Shown piece by piece: positions 45,818-54,819 of a stretch of DNA of 64,000 bases. The notes below the pieces were generated by a model. That model did not search any database, was not told where the DNA came from, and saw only the letters and a list, made by a program, of their open reading frames with translations. Source of the stretch: Halobacteriales archaeon QS_4_69_34 (GTDB lineage: Archaea > Halobacteriota > Halobacteria > Halobacteriales > Halococcaceae). The stretch spans positions 19,028-83,027 of the forward strand of contig PXRN01000005.1 of NCBI GenBank assembly GCA_003021045.1. Direction: 5' to 3'. How positions within the stretch are numbered: position 1 is the stretch's first letter; each line of letters begins with the position of its first letter. Made by a program: the position numbers and the translations under genes.

Positions 45818-47746
45818 ATGACGCGCCGGAGCCGATCGCGGAACGTCGGCCTCGCCTGTGTGCTGGTGCTGTCGCTGTTCGCCGCCATCGCGTCGGGCCC
45901 CGCGGCCGCCGTGGCCGCTCCGTCGACGGCCCCGGCAGGTGTCTCGGCGGCCCCGCAAGCGAGCGCGATCCAGCCCGGTGACACCGAGAACGCGTCGTTC
46001 AACCGCTCGAACGTCACCGAGGAACGCGGCGACGTCGCCGCGTTCACGGTGACCCTCTCGAACACGAGCGAGGCGACGCTGACCGTCGGTAGCGAGGCCG
46101 TCAACTACGTGGCGAACGCGACGCTCTCGGACGGCGACGGCGACGGGCAGGTGCGGGTGCTGCTGAACACCCACCTCGCCGGGCGGACAGCGGGCGAGCG
46201 CGGCGTCTACGAGGCTGCCGCGAGAGCCGACAGCGTGAGCGGTGTCGACCGGACGACCGAGCGCCTCCCCGCGCCGCTCGAACCGAGCACGTACAACCTC
46301 TCGGTCGCGGTCGGCGGGATCGAGCGCGACACCGCGACGCTCGATCTGGGACCACGCTCGACCGACGATCTCGTACTCTGGACCGCACCCGCGGCGAGCT
46401 TCGACCGGCTGGAGGACGCGAGCGACGTCGCCCGCGCGGTCGAACGCGGCACCGTTACGACCTCCGACACCACCGCACTCGGGGACGTCGCCGTCCACCA
46501 GTTCACGCTCTCGGGGATCTACGGCGCGCTCGACACCACGACGTTCGCCCGGCTCGTCGAGCGGGGCGCACTCGATCTGACGATGGTCCAGACGAACCCC
46601 GGGGTGAACCGCCGGCCGGCACGGCTCGACCTGTCGGCGAGCATCGCCAACGGCGCGGTGCGGGTGATCCCCGACGGCGAGAACGACGCGCTGTACGTCG
46701 ATCTGAACACCACTCGGGCGGTGTTCGAGAACGGACCCATCGCGCCCGGCGACGAGTTCGAGACGACGCTCGTACTGAACGGGTCGAGCAACCTCACCGA
46801 GCGCGAGAAGTCGGTCTCCGGGAACGTCACCGTCGTGGACCCACAGCTCGAGCTCGGCGACGCTTCGCTCGCCGCCGCGCCCGGTCAGCGGGTCACCGGC
46901 ATGACCTCGCTCGCGCCCGGCAGCGAGGTCTCGATCCGGGTCGGGAGCGCCGCGGGGGGTGCGTTCCTGCGGACCGACACCGCGACGGTCCGGAGCAACG
47001 GCTCGTTCGCGGCGGCGTTCGATCTTTCGGGGGTGGCCCCGAACACCACCGCCGTCGTGCGCGCGAGCGGGCCGCTGAACACCTCCGCCGAGACCGAGGC
47101 CGTCGTCGGGCCCGGCGCTGCCGGGCCGAGCGACGCGGCCGCGGTGACCTTCGAGAACGGGACGACGGCCGGCGAGACGGTCGTCGTGACGAACGCGACG
47201 CTCCCCGACGGGGGCTTTCTTGCCCTCTACAGGGGGGTGAACGCCACGGCCGAGCCCGGGGGCGTCCTCGGTGCGTCGGACTATCTCGAGAACGCGACCG
47301 GTCCGGTCGAGATCACCCTCGACGAGCCGCTCGCGGCGAACGCGACGCTGACTGCGGTGGCCCACGCCGACGGGAACCGAAATCGGGAGTTCGACTTCGT
47401 GGCATCCAACGGGAGCGCCGACGGACCGTACAGGAGCGGGGGCGTGCCCGTGAGCGCGAGCGCGAGGCTCGTCGTCGGGAACGGAAACGGCGACGCCGGG
47501 GACGCCGACGCCGGGGGCGACGCCGCCGACGGAGCCGCCGCGAGTCCGGCGACAGCGGCGACCGGGCGGACGACCACGACGCCGGCGGGCTCGCCGATCG
47601 GGGACGCGACCGGGACCGCCACGGCCGACGGCGACCGCGGGAGCGCCGGCTCGCTCGTGGGCGACCGCGAGTTCGTGGTCGCCGTCGTGGCCCTCGCAGC
47701 TATCGCGATCGTCCTCGGCGCGTTCCTCGCGCGCCGGTCCCGCTGA
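45818..47746 (+). CDS. Large surface protein, probably BGTF-domain type
   Basis: 642 residues. An N-terminal signal peptide (residues 10-34, LACVLVLSLFAAIASGPAAA) and one C-terminal transmembrane helix (FVVAVVALAAIAIVLGAFLA) with an RRSR end flank a long beta-rich ectodomain rich in N-x-S/T sites (NASFNRSNVTEE, for example). The first 100 mature residues (VTEERGDVAAFTVTLSNTSE) resemble the BGTF surface domain. A Gly/Asp/Thr-rich stalk (about 555-615) precedes the anchor. Likely a glycosylated cell-surface protein. Its 5' region starts with a TATA-like CTTTATCC near 45691-45698. Confidence 0.8.
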   Translation: MTRRSRSRNVGLACVLVLSLFAAIASGPAAAVAAPSTAPAGVSAAPQASAIQPGDTENASFNRSNVTEERGDVAAFTVTLSNTSEATLTVGSEAVNYVANATLSDGDGDGQVRVLLNTHLAGRTAGERGVYEAAARADSVSGVDRTTERLPAPLEPSTYNLSVAVGGIERDTATLDLGPRSTDDLVLWTAPAASFDRLEDASDVARAVERGTVTTSDTTALGDVAVHQFTLSGIYGALDTTTFARLVERGALDLTMVQTNPGVNRRPARLDLSASIANGAVRVIPDGENDALYVDLNTTRAVFENGPIAPGDEFETTLVLNGSSNLTEREKSVSGNVTVVDPQLELGDASLAAAPGQRVTGMTSLAPGSEVSIRVGSAAGGAFLRTDTATVRSNGSFAAAFDLSGVAPNTTAVVRASGPLNTSAETEAVVGPGAAGPSDAAAVTFENGTTAGETVVVTNATLPDGGFLALYRGVNATAEPGGVLGASDYLENATGPVEITLDEPLAANATLTAVAHADGNRNREFDFVASNGSADGPYRSGGVPVSASARLVVGNGNGDAGDADAGGDAADGAAASPATAATGRTTTTPAGSPIGDATGTATADGDRGSAGSLVGDREFVVAVVALAAIAIVLGAFLARRSR

Positions 47747-47951
47747 ACGCGTACACGCCCGGCCGAAAGCTCGGACCTCACACAGCGCGCTCGAAACCGC
47801 CCCGACGGCTCCACTCGGGAGACCGCCGGGCGGCCGTCCCGTAGTGCTGACGGCACGACACGCGACTCAATCGCGCGACACGGCCGCTGGGGTTCGGACG
47901 CCCAAGATACGGACGACACGCCGGCCCGCTCTCCCCTCGGGGGACGGTCGT

Positions 47952-49448
47952 TCAGCGGCGAACGTCGCCGGCCGAGGCGAGCAGGGTCGCGGCGTCGGCC
48001 AGCACCATCCACACCTGCCGGACGACGATCCTCAGATCGAACCAGAACGACTGCTCGCGGATATAGAGTACGTCGTAGCGGAGCTTCTCCGCCGGTTCGT
48101 GGCCGGTCGCGCCGTTGATCTGAGCGAGCCCCGTGAGCCCGGGCTTGACGAACCAGCGCTGACGCCACTCGACGACGCCCGCCCCGATGTCCGAGTCGAG
48201 TTCGGGGCGCTCGGGCCGTGGCCCCACGACGCTCATGTCTCCCACCAGGACCGACCACAGCTGGGGGATCTCGTCGAGGTGGGTCCGCCGGAGCACCCGT
48301 CCGATCCGCGTCACCCGCGGATCGACGCCGCCGGCGTCCTCCTCGCTGAGCACGACGCCCGTCCCGACCTCGGCGTCCGCCACCATGCTCCGGAACTTGA
48401 GCACCTGAAAGGTCTCGCCGAGCTCGGCGGTCCGCTCCTGGGTGTATAGCACCGGCCCCGGACTGTCGAGCGCGATCGCCACCGCGATCACCAACATGAT
48501 GGGCGCGAGGAGCACCAGCCCGACGGCCGCGAACGCGACGTCGAACGCGCGTTTCACGGCGTGATCCTGCCAGTCCCACGGCTCGAGATCGACCGCTACG
48601 AGCGCACCCCCGCCCGGGTCGTCGGCGACCAGCACGCTGTCGGCGTGTTCGCGCCGGACCATCGCCGCCACGCCGCGCTCGTAGCAGGTGCCGAGCGCGC
48701 CGAAGAACTCCGCGCGGTCGGGCCGGGCGAACGCGAGCAGCGCGGTATCGACGCCGCGCTCGGCGAGCACCTCGTCGATTCGCGAGAACCCCCCCAGAAA
48801 CGCGAGGCCGCCGAGGGGCGCGGTCGCCGGGACGCCGCCGTCGGCGTAGCCTCGATTCCGCGAGTGCGACCCGCTCGCCGACGACCCGGACCCCGAACTG
48901 GAGCCGGATGCGAGTCCCTGAGAACGCAGGCCCGGCGGTGCGACGTAGCCGACGACCGGCAGGTCGGTCGCCTCCAGCACCGCCTCGATCTCCGCGAGGT
49001 CGTCGCCGATGACGACGGCGCGCTCCGATTCGCCAGGGGGCCGCCGGATGGCGACGAACCACGCCGGCAGGGCGAACAGCAGTATCCCGACGGTCAGCAC
49101 GAGCGTCGCGCGCGGCAGGCGGTAGTCGTAGTCGAAGTAGCCCACTGCGGCGAGTGCGAGTGCCGCCGTCAGCACCCGGCGCTGAGTCAGCGCGACGACG
49201 TCGAGAATGCGCCGTGGCCGCGGCTTGAACAGCGGCGTCAGAAGCGCCAGCACCGTCACGAGCGTCGTCAGGAGTGCGATCTCGAGCGCCGTGCCCGCGA
49301 GGACAATCGGCGAGAGGCGATCGAAGACGGGGATCGTCGTCGTGAACCACCGCTGAGCGAGCGGGTGGTTCGCCAGCCCGACGGCGATCCCCGTGAGTGC
49401 GGCCGCGCCGAGAGGGCTGACGATCCGGTAGCGCCGATCGGGGACCAT
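47952..49448 (-). CDS. Phosphoglycosyl transferase (bacterial sugar transferase type)
   Basis: 498 residues. The N-terminal half has several transmembrane segments (ALTGIAVGLANHPLA, IVLAGTALEIALLTTLVTV, LTAALALAAVGYFDYD, LVLTVGILLFALPAWFVAI) and a Ser/Gly-rich cytoplasmic loop. The catalytic half has KRAFDVAFAAVGLVLLAPIM, PGPVLYTQERTAELGETFQV, LKFRSMVADAEV, LRRTHLDEIPQLWSVLVGDM and SVVGPRPERPEL, the WbaP/PglC signature. It transfers a sugar-1-phosphate to a lipid carrier. UppP is encoded next to it on the same strand. TTTATACT at 49472-49479 is its TATA box. Confidence 0.92.
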   Translation of the reverse strand: MVPDRRYRIVSPLGAAALTGIAVGLANHPLAQRWFTTTIPVFDRLSPIVLAGTALEIALLTTLVTVLALLTPLFKPRPRRILDVVALTQRRVLTAALALAAVGYFDYDYRLPRATLVLTVGILLFALPAWFVAIRRPPGESERAVVIGDDLAEIEAVLEATDLPVVGYVAPPGLRSQGLASGSSSGSGSSASGSHSRNRGYADGGVPATAPLGGLAFLGGFSRIDEVLAERGVDTALLAFARPDRAEFFGALGTCYERGVAAMVRREHADSVLVADDPGGGALVAVDLEPWDWQDHAVKRAFDVAFAAVGLVLLAPIMLVIAVAIALDSPGPVLYTQERTAELGETFQVLKFRSMVADAEVGTGVVLSEEDAGGVDPRVTRIGRVLRRTHLDEIPQLWSVLVGDMSVVGPRPERPELDSDIGAGVVEWRQRWFVKPGLTGLAQINGATGHEPAEKLRYDVLYIREQSFWFDLRIVVRQVWMVLADAATLLASAGDVRR

Positions 49449-49632
49449 TACCCCATCGTCAACACCGGACAGTATAAATGAGGTTGGTCAAGCGACGGCC
49501 GACCGAGTCGCCCTCGCCGTCCGCTCGGTTCGTCGCGCGATCGAGCCGTCGACCTCCCTGCCGCGATCGTCGAACCCCCGACGGCGCGGAGGGCCGCTCG
49601 GTTCCGTTCGGCTGGGAACTCGCCGGGAACGC

Positions 49633-50445
49633 CTACACCAGTGCGACCGCGCCGCCGAGGATCGCCAGCCCCCCGAGCCCGACACAGACTCCCCAGAAGG
49701 CGACCCGCTGGACGAGCGCCATCAGCGCGCCGATCGTCAGGTAGCCCACGACTGCGCTGGCCGAAAGCGCGAGCGCCGCAGCATCGGGGGCGACCGCGGG
49801 GAGGCCGCCGTCGGCGAGCGCGAGCGCACCCGCGCCGAGCGCCGCCGGGATCGATAGCAGAAAGGAGAGCCGAAAAGAAGAGGGCCCGTCGTGACCCCGC
49901 AGCAGCAGCGCGCTCGCGGTCGTCCCCGATCGGGAGACGCCGGGAAGGATCGCCAGCCCCTGGAGTGCGCCGACGAGCACCGCATCGAGGAGATCGGGTT
50001 CGGCGCGCGCACCGCCCCGGCTCTCGACCGCGCGCTGGAGGAGTCCCGTGAGCACCAACAGCACGCCGATGAGCGCGACGAACGCGCCGCCGGCGAGCGC
50101 ACTGGCGAGGTCGGCGAGCAGGAGGTAGGCAGGAATGCCGACGAGCCCCGAGGCCAGCGTCGCCACCGCCAGAAAGGACAGCTCCGCGCGACGTTCGAAC
50201 GCGCTCGCGGGGCGCCACTCGGGGACCGACCGGGCGAGCGCAGCGACCTCCCCGCGGTAGTACGCGAGCGCCGATAGGGCGGTCCCGGCGTGGAGGAACA
50301 GCGAGAACCCGAGCGCGGTATCGGCGGGCAGCCCCTCGATCGCGGTGAGGTAGAGGGTGATCTGGCCCTCGCTGGAGATCGGGAGCCACTCGAAGATTCC
50401 CTGGAGGACTCCGACCACCAGCGCGAGCACGAGCGACCGGTCCAT
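49633..50445 (-). CDS. uppP: Undecaprenyl-diphosphatase (UppP/BacA) homologue
   Basis: 270 residues, about eight transmembrane helices. The two UppP active-site motifs are present: EWLPISSEGQITLYL (19-33) and LPGVSRSGTTASALLL (near 167-182). In archaea the lipid carrier is probably dolichyl- or undecaprenyl-type, so it recycles carrier diphosphate after glycan transfer. It ends 184 bp upstream of the phosphoglycosyl transferase start, so the two may be co-transcribed. Confidence 0.92.
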   Translation of the reverse strand: MDRSLVLALVVGVLQGIFEWLPISSEGQITLYLTAIEGLPADTALGFSLFLHAGTALSALAYYRGEVAALARSVPEWRPASAFERRAELSFLAVATLASGLVGIPAYLLLADLASALAGGAFVALIGVLLVLTGLLQRAVESRGGARAEPDLLDAVLVGALQGLAILPGVSRSGTTASALLLRGHDGPSSFRLSFLLSIPAALGAGALALADGGLPAVAPDAAALALSASAVVGYLTIGALMALVQRVAFWGVCVGLGGLAILGGAVALV

Positions 50446-50666
50446 GCCACATGCGCCGACGCGCCGGGGAAAGCGGCTTCGGTTCGCCGATCGATCGTCG
50501 ACTCGTCCGCCGCCGGTTCGCTTATCCGGGTGCCCGCTATCGGTTCGCTCACCGGCGCGAGCCAACCACCGGCACGAACCGGCGTCGACGCGGTCCTCCA
50601 CCGGTCGTGTTCGGCGCCGGCTCCGGTGTGAGATACACTTTTGGTCGGGCCGGGACGACCGCACAC

Positions 50667-51362
50667 ATGGAGTTCGAGCCGTTCGTGCTCGCGGCGAGCG
50701 TCGACGACCTCGCCGCGGAGCCGGCGGCGCGCGCGCACGCTGATGCCGTCGAGTTCCGGATGGACCTCGCCGACGCCCCCTTCGCGGCCCTCGACGCGTA
50801 CGCGGGAGCGCTCCCGGTGATCGCCACGAACCGTGCCGCGAGCGAGGGCGGCGGAGCGCCCGAGGACGGGGACCGACTCGACGCGCTCCGGACCGCTGCC
50901 GAACTCCCCGCCGTGGCGGCAGTCGACGTCGAGCTGGCGACGTTCGGCGACGAGGAGGACGAGGGGAGTGGCCGGGAGGGTGGCGCGCGAGTCGTCGAGC
51001 ACGCCCGGGCGAACGACACGGTGGCGATCGTCTCGGCCCACGATTTCGAGGGGACGCCACCGCGTGCGACACTGTGCGGGACGCTCACACGGGCGAGCGA
51101 GCGTGGGGACGTCGGCAAGCTCGCCGTCACCGCGAGCGCGCCAGCGGACGTACTCGACCTGCTCGCGGCGACGCACGCGCTCGCCGCCGAGGGCCGGCGG
51201 GTGGCGACGATGGCGATGGGAGCCGCGGGCCGTCACTCCCGAGCGATCGCGCCGCTCTACGGTTCACGGATCGGCTACGCGCCGATCGATCCGGACGCGG
51301 CGACCGCACCGGGCCAGTACGACCTCGCGACGCTCGCCGACCTGATCGAGCGGCTGCGGTGA
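50667..51362 (+). CDS. aroD: Type I 3-dehydroquinate dehydratase
   Basis: 231 residues. The N-terminus EFEPFVLAASVDDLAAEPAA starts the TIM barrel, ADAVEFRMDLADAPF carries the conserved EFRMDL, VSAHDFEGTPPRATL the catalytic His, and GKLAVTASAPADVLDLLAA the Schiff-base lysine. It ends YGSRIGYAPIDPDAATAPGQ. It removes water from 3-dehydroquinate in the shikimate pathway; no other shikimate gene is adjacent. TATA-like GATACACTTTT about 30 nt upstream. Confidence 0.95.
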   Translation: MEFEPFVLAASVDDLAAEPAARAHADAVEFRMDLADAPFAALDAYAGALPVIATNRAASEGGGAPEDGDRLDALRTAAELPAVAAVDVELATFGDEEDEGSGREGGARVVEHARANDTVAIVSAHDFEGTPPRATLCGTLTRASERGDVGKLAVTASAPADVLDLLAATHALAAEGRRVATMAMGAAGRHSRAIAPLYGSRIGYAPIDPDAATAPGQYDLATLADLIERLR

Positions 51363-51490
51363 GCAGTCGCGGCGGGGGCGTGCGGTCGGCGGTCGCGGGG
51401 GTTGCAGGGCGGTCGGCGGTCGTCGCAAGCGACTGTACCGCGAGCGGACGACCGAGCACCGCGAGGAAGAGCTCGCGGCCTTTTCCTCCA

Positions 51491-51560
51491 GGTTTTTGCA
51501 CGGGGGTCGAGCGAGCGCGCGAACGGAGTGAGCGTGCGAGGCGAGGCTCCGTGCAAAACC
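51491..51560. terminator. Hairpin between convergent aroD and hmgB
   Basis: GGTTTTTGCACGG (51491-51503) and CCGTGCAAAACC (51549-51560) pair as a stem of about 12 with a 45-base loop. U runs on both strands suit termination in either direction. The loop contains the degenerate GAGCGAGCGCGCGAACGGAG common in haloarchaeal spacers. Confidence 0.55.
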
Positions 51561-51573
51561 GGGGTGCGGTGCG

Positions 51574-52908
51574 TCAGACGAACCGGTAGGTCCGCTCGTC
51601 CATCGGTCCGCGGCCGTCGAAGACAAACTCGCCGTCGGGCTCGGTGAACCCCTCGATCTCGGTCTCGACGGCGTGGTTGTGGGCGTCGTGGACCTGCTCG
51701 TACTCCGCGAAGCTCATGTCGTAGCGCGCGGCAAGCTGGTCGCCGAGGTTCAGCGCCTCGATTTCCTCGTTCCAGCCCTCCTGAACCGTCTCGGCGTGGA
51801 TCTCGGCCTGTGCGCCGCTACCGTAGGAGCCGACGAGCAGGCGCTCGCCCGCGGCGTCGAAACCTTCCTCGCGGGCGCGTCGGAGAGCGCTCGCGCGCGC
51901 GATGTGGACCGACCCCGTATACCAGTTGCCGACGTGGCGGGCGACGTCGAGCGTCGGTTCGATCGTCCGGCCGAACCAGTCCCGGTACTCATCGGTTCCC
52001 GAGAGCGCGTCCATGTGCTCGCGCACCGCTCCCTCGTAGGCGGCCTCGTCGTCGAAGTCGTCCCGACGGGGCTGGCGACCGATCCGCGCGGCGAGTCCGT
52101 CCTCGACGTCGGTGCCGCGGGCCACGTGTCGGTAGCCCAGTAGTGCGGCCTTGCGGACCATCCCCGGGAAGGGCGTGTGGAAGGGGATATACCGGAAGTC
52201 GTCGGGGTGGGTGTCGCCGGCGACGCCCTCGTAGTCCTCCAGGGCCTCGCGCATCCGCGCGAGGTAGACCTGCACCGAGCGTTTTCCGTCGACGCTGGGG
52301 AACTGCTGGTTGGGCTTCAGGAAGTCGGTTTCGTCGGCGCTGCCGTAGCCTTGAGCCTGGCTCATCTCGACCACGGCGGGCTCTTCGTCGATCAGCATCG
52401 CCACCGCGCCCGCGCCCTGCGTGGCCTCGCCGGCGTCGCCGCGGGCGTAGAGGGCGGTGTCGGTAGCGATCACGAGCGCCGCCCGTCCTCGGCTGCGCCC
52501 CGCCTTGATCCAGTTGTACGCGTCGTCCAAGCTCTGTGTGCCCGAGATGCACGCGAACTTGCGCTCGCCCTTGTTGGCGTGGTGGAAGTCCCCCGCAAAG
52601 ACCTGCTCCAGACAGCCCGCGACGTACGTCGAGACGGGCTTGGAGTTGTCGAAGGCGCTCTCGGTGGCGACGTCGATCCGGCCGATGTCTGCGGGTTCGA
52701 GGTCCTTCCGTTCCATCAGCCGGTGGGCGGCGTTCGCGCCCATCGTGACGATGTCCTCGTGGATGTCCGGAAAGGAGCTCGCGTACAGCCCGAGGCCCTC
52801 GGTGTACTTCTCGGGAGCTTCGTCCAGCGCGGGCGCGAACGTCTCGGCGAGGTCGAGCCGAAGCTTGCCCGGGCGGATCTCGATCGCGTCGATGCCGACG
52901 CTTTCCAT
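51574..52908 (-). CDS. hmgB: Hydroxymethylglutaryl-CoA synthase
   Basis: 444 residues. The catalytic Cys120 is in ERKFACISGTQSLDDAYNWI, the general base Glu83 in VATESAFDNSKPVSTYVAG, and IPFHTPFPGMVRKAALLGYR provides the active-site His. It condenses acetyl-CoA and acetoacetyl-CoA in the mevalonate route to archaeal lipid isoprenoids. It has a strong TATA box (CATATAG around 52931-52937) about 25 nt upstream. Confidence 0.95.
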   Translation of the reverse strand: MESVGIDAIEIRPGKLRLDLAETFAPALDEAPEKYTEGLGLYASSFPDIHEDIVTMGANAAHRLMERKDLEPADIGRIDVATESAFDNSKPVSTYVAGCLEQVFAGDFHHANKGERKFACISGTQSLDDAYNWIKAGRSRGRAALVIATDTALYARGDAGEATQGAGAVAMLIDEEPAVVEMSQAQGYGSADETDFLKPNQQFPSVDGKRSVQVYLARMREALEDYEGVAGDTHPDDFRYIPFHTPFPGMVRKAALLGYRHVARGTDVEDGLAARIGRQPRRDDFDDEAAYEGAVREHMDALSGTDEYRDWFGRTIEPTLDVARHVGNWYTGSVHIARASALRRAREEGFDAAGERLLVGSYGSGAQAEIHAETVQEGWNEEIEALNLGDQLAARYDMSFAEYEQVHDAHNHAVETEIEGFTEPDGEFVFDGRGPMDERTYRFV

Positions 52909-52929
52909 ACCCGCCCGTGGGCCGACCGC

Positions 52930-52937
52930 CTATATGT
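52930..52937 (-). promoter_or_regulatory. TATA box of hmgB
   Basis: CATATAGG on the minus strand, 22-29 nt upstream of the ATG at 52908; the transcript is probably leaderless. Confidence 0.65.
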
Positions 52938-53069
52938 GACTGTCGACTACTGATTCGTCGATCGTCGAACACAGTCGGGGCGGCTATGGACGGACGAGTG
53001 CCGTGGGGTCTCGATCGGCGAGGCCACGGGCGTCGTCGACGGCCGGTGCCGGCGATCGAAGCCGACGAG

Positions 53070-54755
53070 CTACCCGGTCGGGCGGTAGGCCTCGTTGAAC
53101 GCGACGGCGTCGTGGAGCCCGTCCTCGCGGTCGAAGCGCTTCAGGTGGCCGCCGACCACGTAGAGGGTGTCGTCGATCACGCCCGTGGTCGCCCCGCCGC
53201 GGCGATGGGAGGGGCGAGCGAGGTCGGTCTCGAAGGCGTCGCGCTCGGGATCGTAGCGGTGGGCGACGAGCTCGTACCGATCCATCGAGGGGATTCCCTG
53301 CCAGAACATGCCGTGGGTCAGGTACGCCCGGTTGTCGATGACCGGGTTGCCGTGGGTCGCGTAGGTGCCCGCCATCGGGAGCGGCTGCATCCGCTCCCAG
53401 CCGCCCGCCGAGAGGTCGTACCGAAAGTTCGAGTCCACGGGCCCGGTCGTCCCCGCGAGCCCGCCGATGGCGTGAAGGTACTCCCTCCCACCCGCTTCGA
53501 CCAGCGCCACCGAGGTCCAACGCTTGGCGTCGGGCATCCGCGCGAGGTCGGGGTCGACCACCCGTTCGGTCGCGGGGTCGAACGTCCAGAGTCGGCTCTC
53601 GTCGAACGTTCCCGGAATCTCCCCGTCGACGCCATGATCGGTCGCGCTCGCCCGGTCGGTAACGTTCGTCCCGCCGCCGACACAGTAGATCAGGCCATTG
53701 CTGGGATTGTAGAGGCCTTTCATCACCCAGTTGGGATAGGGACAGCGCACGCCCGTCGTCGCGGTGAGGTTCTCCCAGCCCACGCCCGGTTCGTACCGGA
53801 AGATCTCGTCGGAGGGCGGCGGGCCCTCGCCGTAAGGGCCGTCCTGTGGTGCGCCGCCGAAGCTGAAGAGCTTCCCCTCCGCGGCGACCCCACAGACGCC
53901 CCACAGTGCACGCGGGAGATCCGGGATACGCTCCCAGCTTCCTCGTGGCCCCGTCGCGGGATCGTAGACGAACCCCCGGCGCACGGCGTCCAGCCCGGGA
54001 GCCGTCCGAATGCCGCCGAAGAGGTAGAGCTTGCCGTCGAGGACCCCCCCGCCCGCGTCGCTCTGGACGGTGGGAAGCGAGGCCATCTCGGCCCACTCGC
54101 CGGGGGCCGGGATTCGCGGCTCCGGCGTCTCGGTCGGTGTCCGAGTCACAGTCTCCGTGGGAGTCGATGTGGTCGTCTCGGTCGGCGTCGGCGTCGCCGT
54201 CTCGGTCGGTGTCCGAGTCGCAGTCTCCGTGGGAGTGGGTGTCGGTGTTGCCGTCTCGGTCGGCGTTCGGGTAGCTGTCTCGGTTTCCGTGGGGGTCGAC
54301 GTGGCCGTCTCCGTCGTTGTCTCGGTTTCTGTCGGGGTCGACGTCGCGGTTTCGGTCGGTGGTCGGCCGATCGTGGTCAACGCCGGGATGTCGATCGCCG
54401 CTTCCGTGGCCGAGGAGCGTTCCGACTCCTGTGTGGCCGCCGTTCGTGCAGTCGCGGGCGACGCGGCAGGCGTCCCCGCTGCGGTGGTCTCGACGTCGGT
54501 CGTGACGATCGACTGTTCGTGGGTCGTGACTCGGTCGGTTGGCGTCGCCGTGGTGGGGGCCGCGGTGGTAGCCGTGTCGTCGGTCGCCGCAGGGGGCTCC
54601 GTCGCCGGGTTGCGGTCGGCAGCCGAACCCTCGTCCGTCGCCCCATCGCTCGACAGCGACGCACAGCCGGCCGTGGCGGCGACGACTCCGGACCCGAGGG
54701 TCGCCAGCAGCGCCCGCCGGGAACAGCCGTCCTCGCGTCGACCGTCCGTGTCCAT
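53070..54755 (-). CDS. Kelch-repeat lipoprotein with Pro-Thr-Glu stalk
   Basis: 561 residues. SRRALLATLGSGVVAATAGC ends in a lipobox with Cys31. A Ser/Thr-rich segment and then a strict (P-T-E-T) repeat stalk (residues about 133-211) precede a propeller of kelch blades (LYLFGGIRTAPGLDAVRRGF, LFSFGGAPQDGPYGEGPPPS, IYCVGGGTNVTDRASATDHG, YLHAIGGLAGTTGPVD, and LYVVGGHLKRFDREDGL). It is a surface-anchored propeller similar in design to the one at 11.2 kb. GGAGGTGA at 54761-54768, five bases before the ATG, is the best Shine-Dalgarno in the window, suggesting a leadered message. Confidence 0.85.
   Translation of the reverse strand: MDTDGRREDGCSRRALLATLGSGVVAATAGCASLSSDGATDEGSAADRNPATEPPAATDDTATTAAPTTATPTDRVTTHEQSIVTTDVETTAAGTPAASPATARTAATQESERSSATEAAIDIPALTTIGRPPTETATSTPTETETTTETATSTPTETETATRTPTETATPTPTPTETATRTPTETATPTPTETTTSTPTETVTRTPTETPEPRIPAPGEWAEMASLPTVQSDAGGGVLDGKLYLFGGIRTAPGLDAVRRGFVYDPATGPRGSWERIPDLPRALWGVCGVAAEGKLFSFGGAPQDGPYGEGPPPSDEIFRYEPGVGWENLTATTGVRCPYPNWVMKGLYNPSNGLIYCVGGGTNVTDRASATDHGVDGEIPGTFDESRLWTFDPATERVVDPDLARMPDAKRWTSVALVEAGGREYLHAIGGLAGTTGPVDSNFRYDLSAGGWERMQPLPMAGTYATHGNPVIDNRAYLTHGMFWQGIPSMDRYELVAHRYDPERDAFETDLARPSHRRGGATTGVIDDTLYVVGGHLKRFDREDGLHDAVAFNEAYRPTG
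54123..54359 (-). repeat. Tandem P-T-E-T coding repeats
   Basis: About 79 residues of PTETATSTPTETETTT-like units with a period of mostly eight or ten residues. The plus strand shows long runs of GTCTCGGTCGG-like repeats. Unequal crossing-over should make its length variable. Confidence 0.85.
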
Positions 54756-54760
54756 TGCGT

Positions 54761-54768
54761 TCACCTCC
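54761..54768 (-). promoter_or_regulatory. Shine-Dalgarno of the kelch lipoprotein
   Basis: GGAGGTGA, five bases before the ATG at 54755; it fixes this start. Confidence 0.6.
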
Positions 54769-54819
54769 CGGTCCGGACCTATCAATCCAGCGATCGACCC
54801 CACGTCGACGGGACCGCCG

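Noticed and set aside
54123..54359. CRISPR-like repetition
   Set aside because: It is an in-frame P-T-E-T protein stalk without unique spacers.
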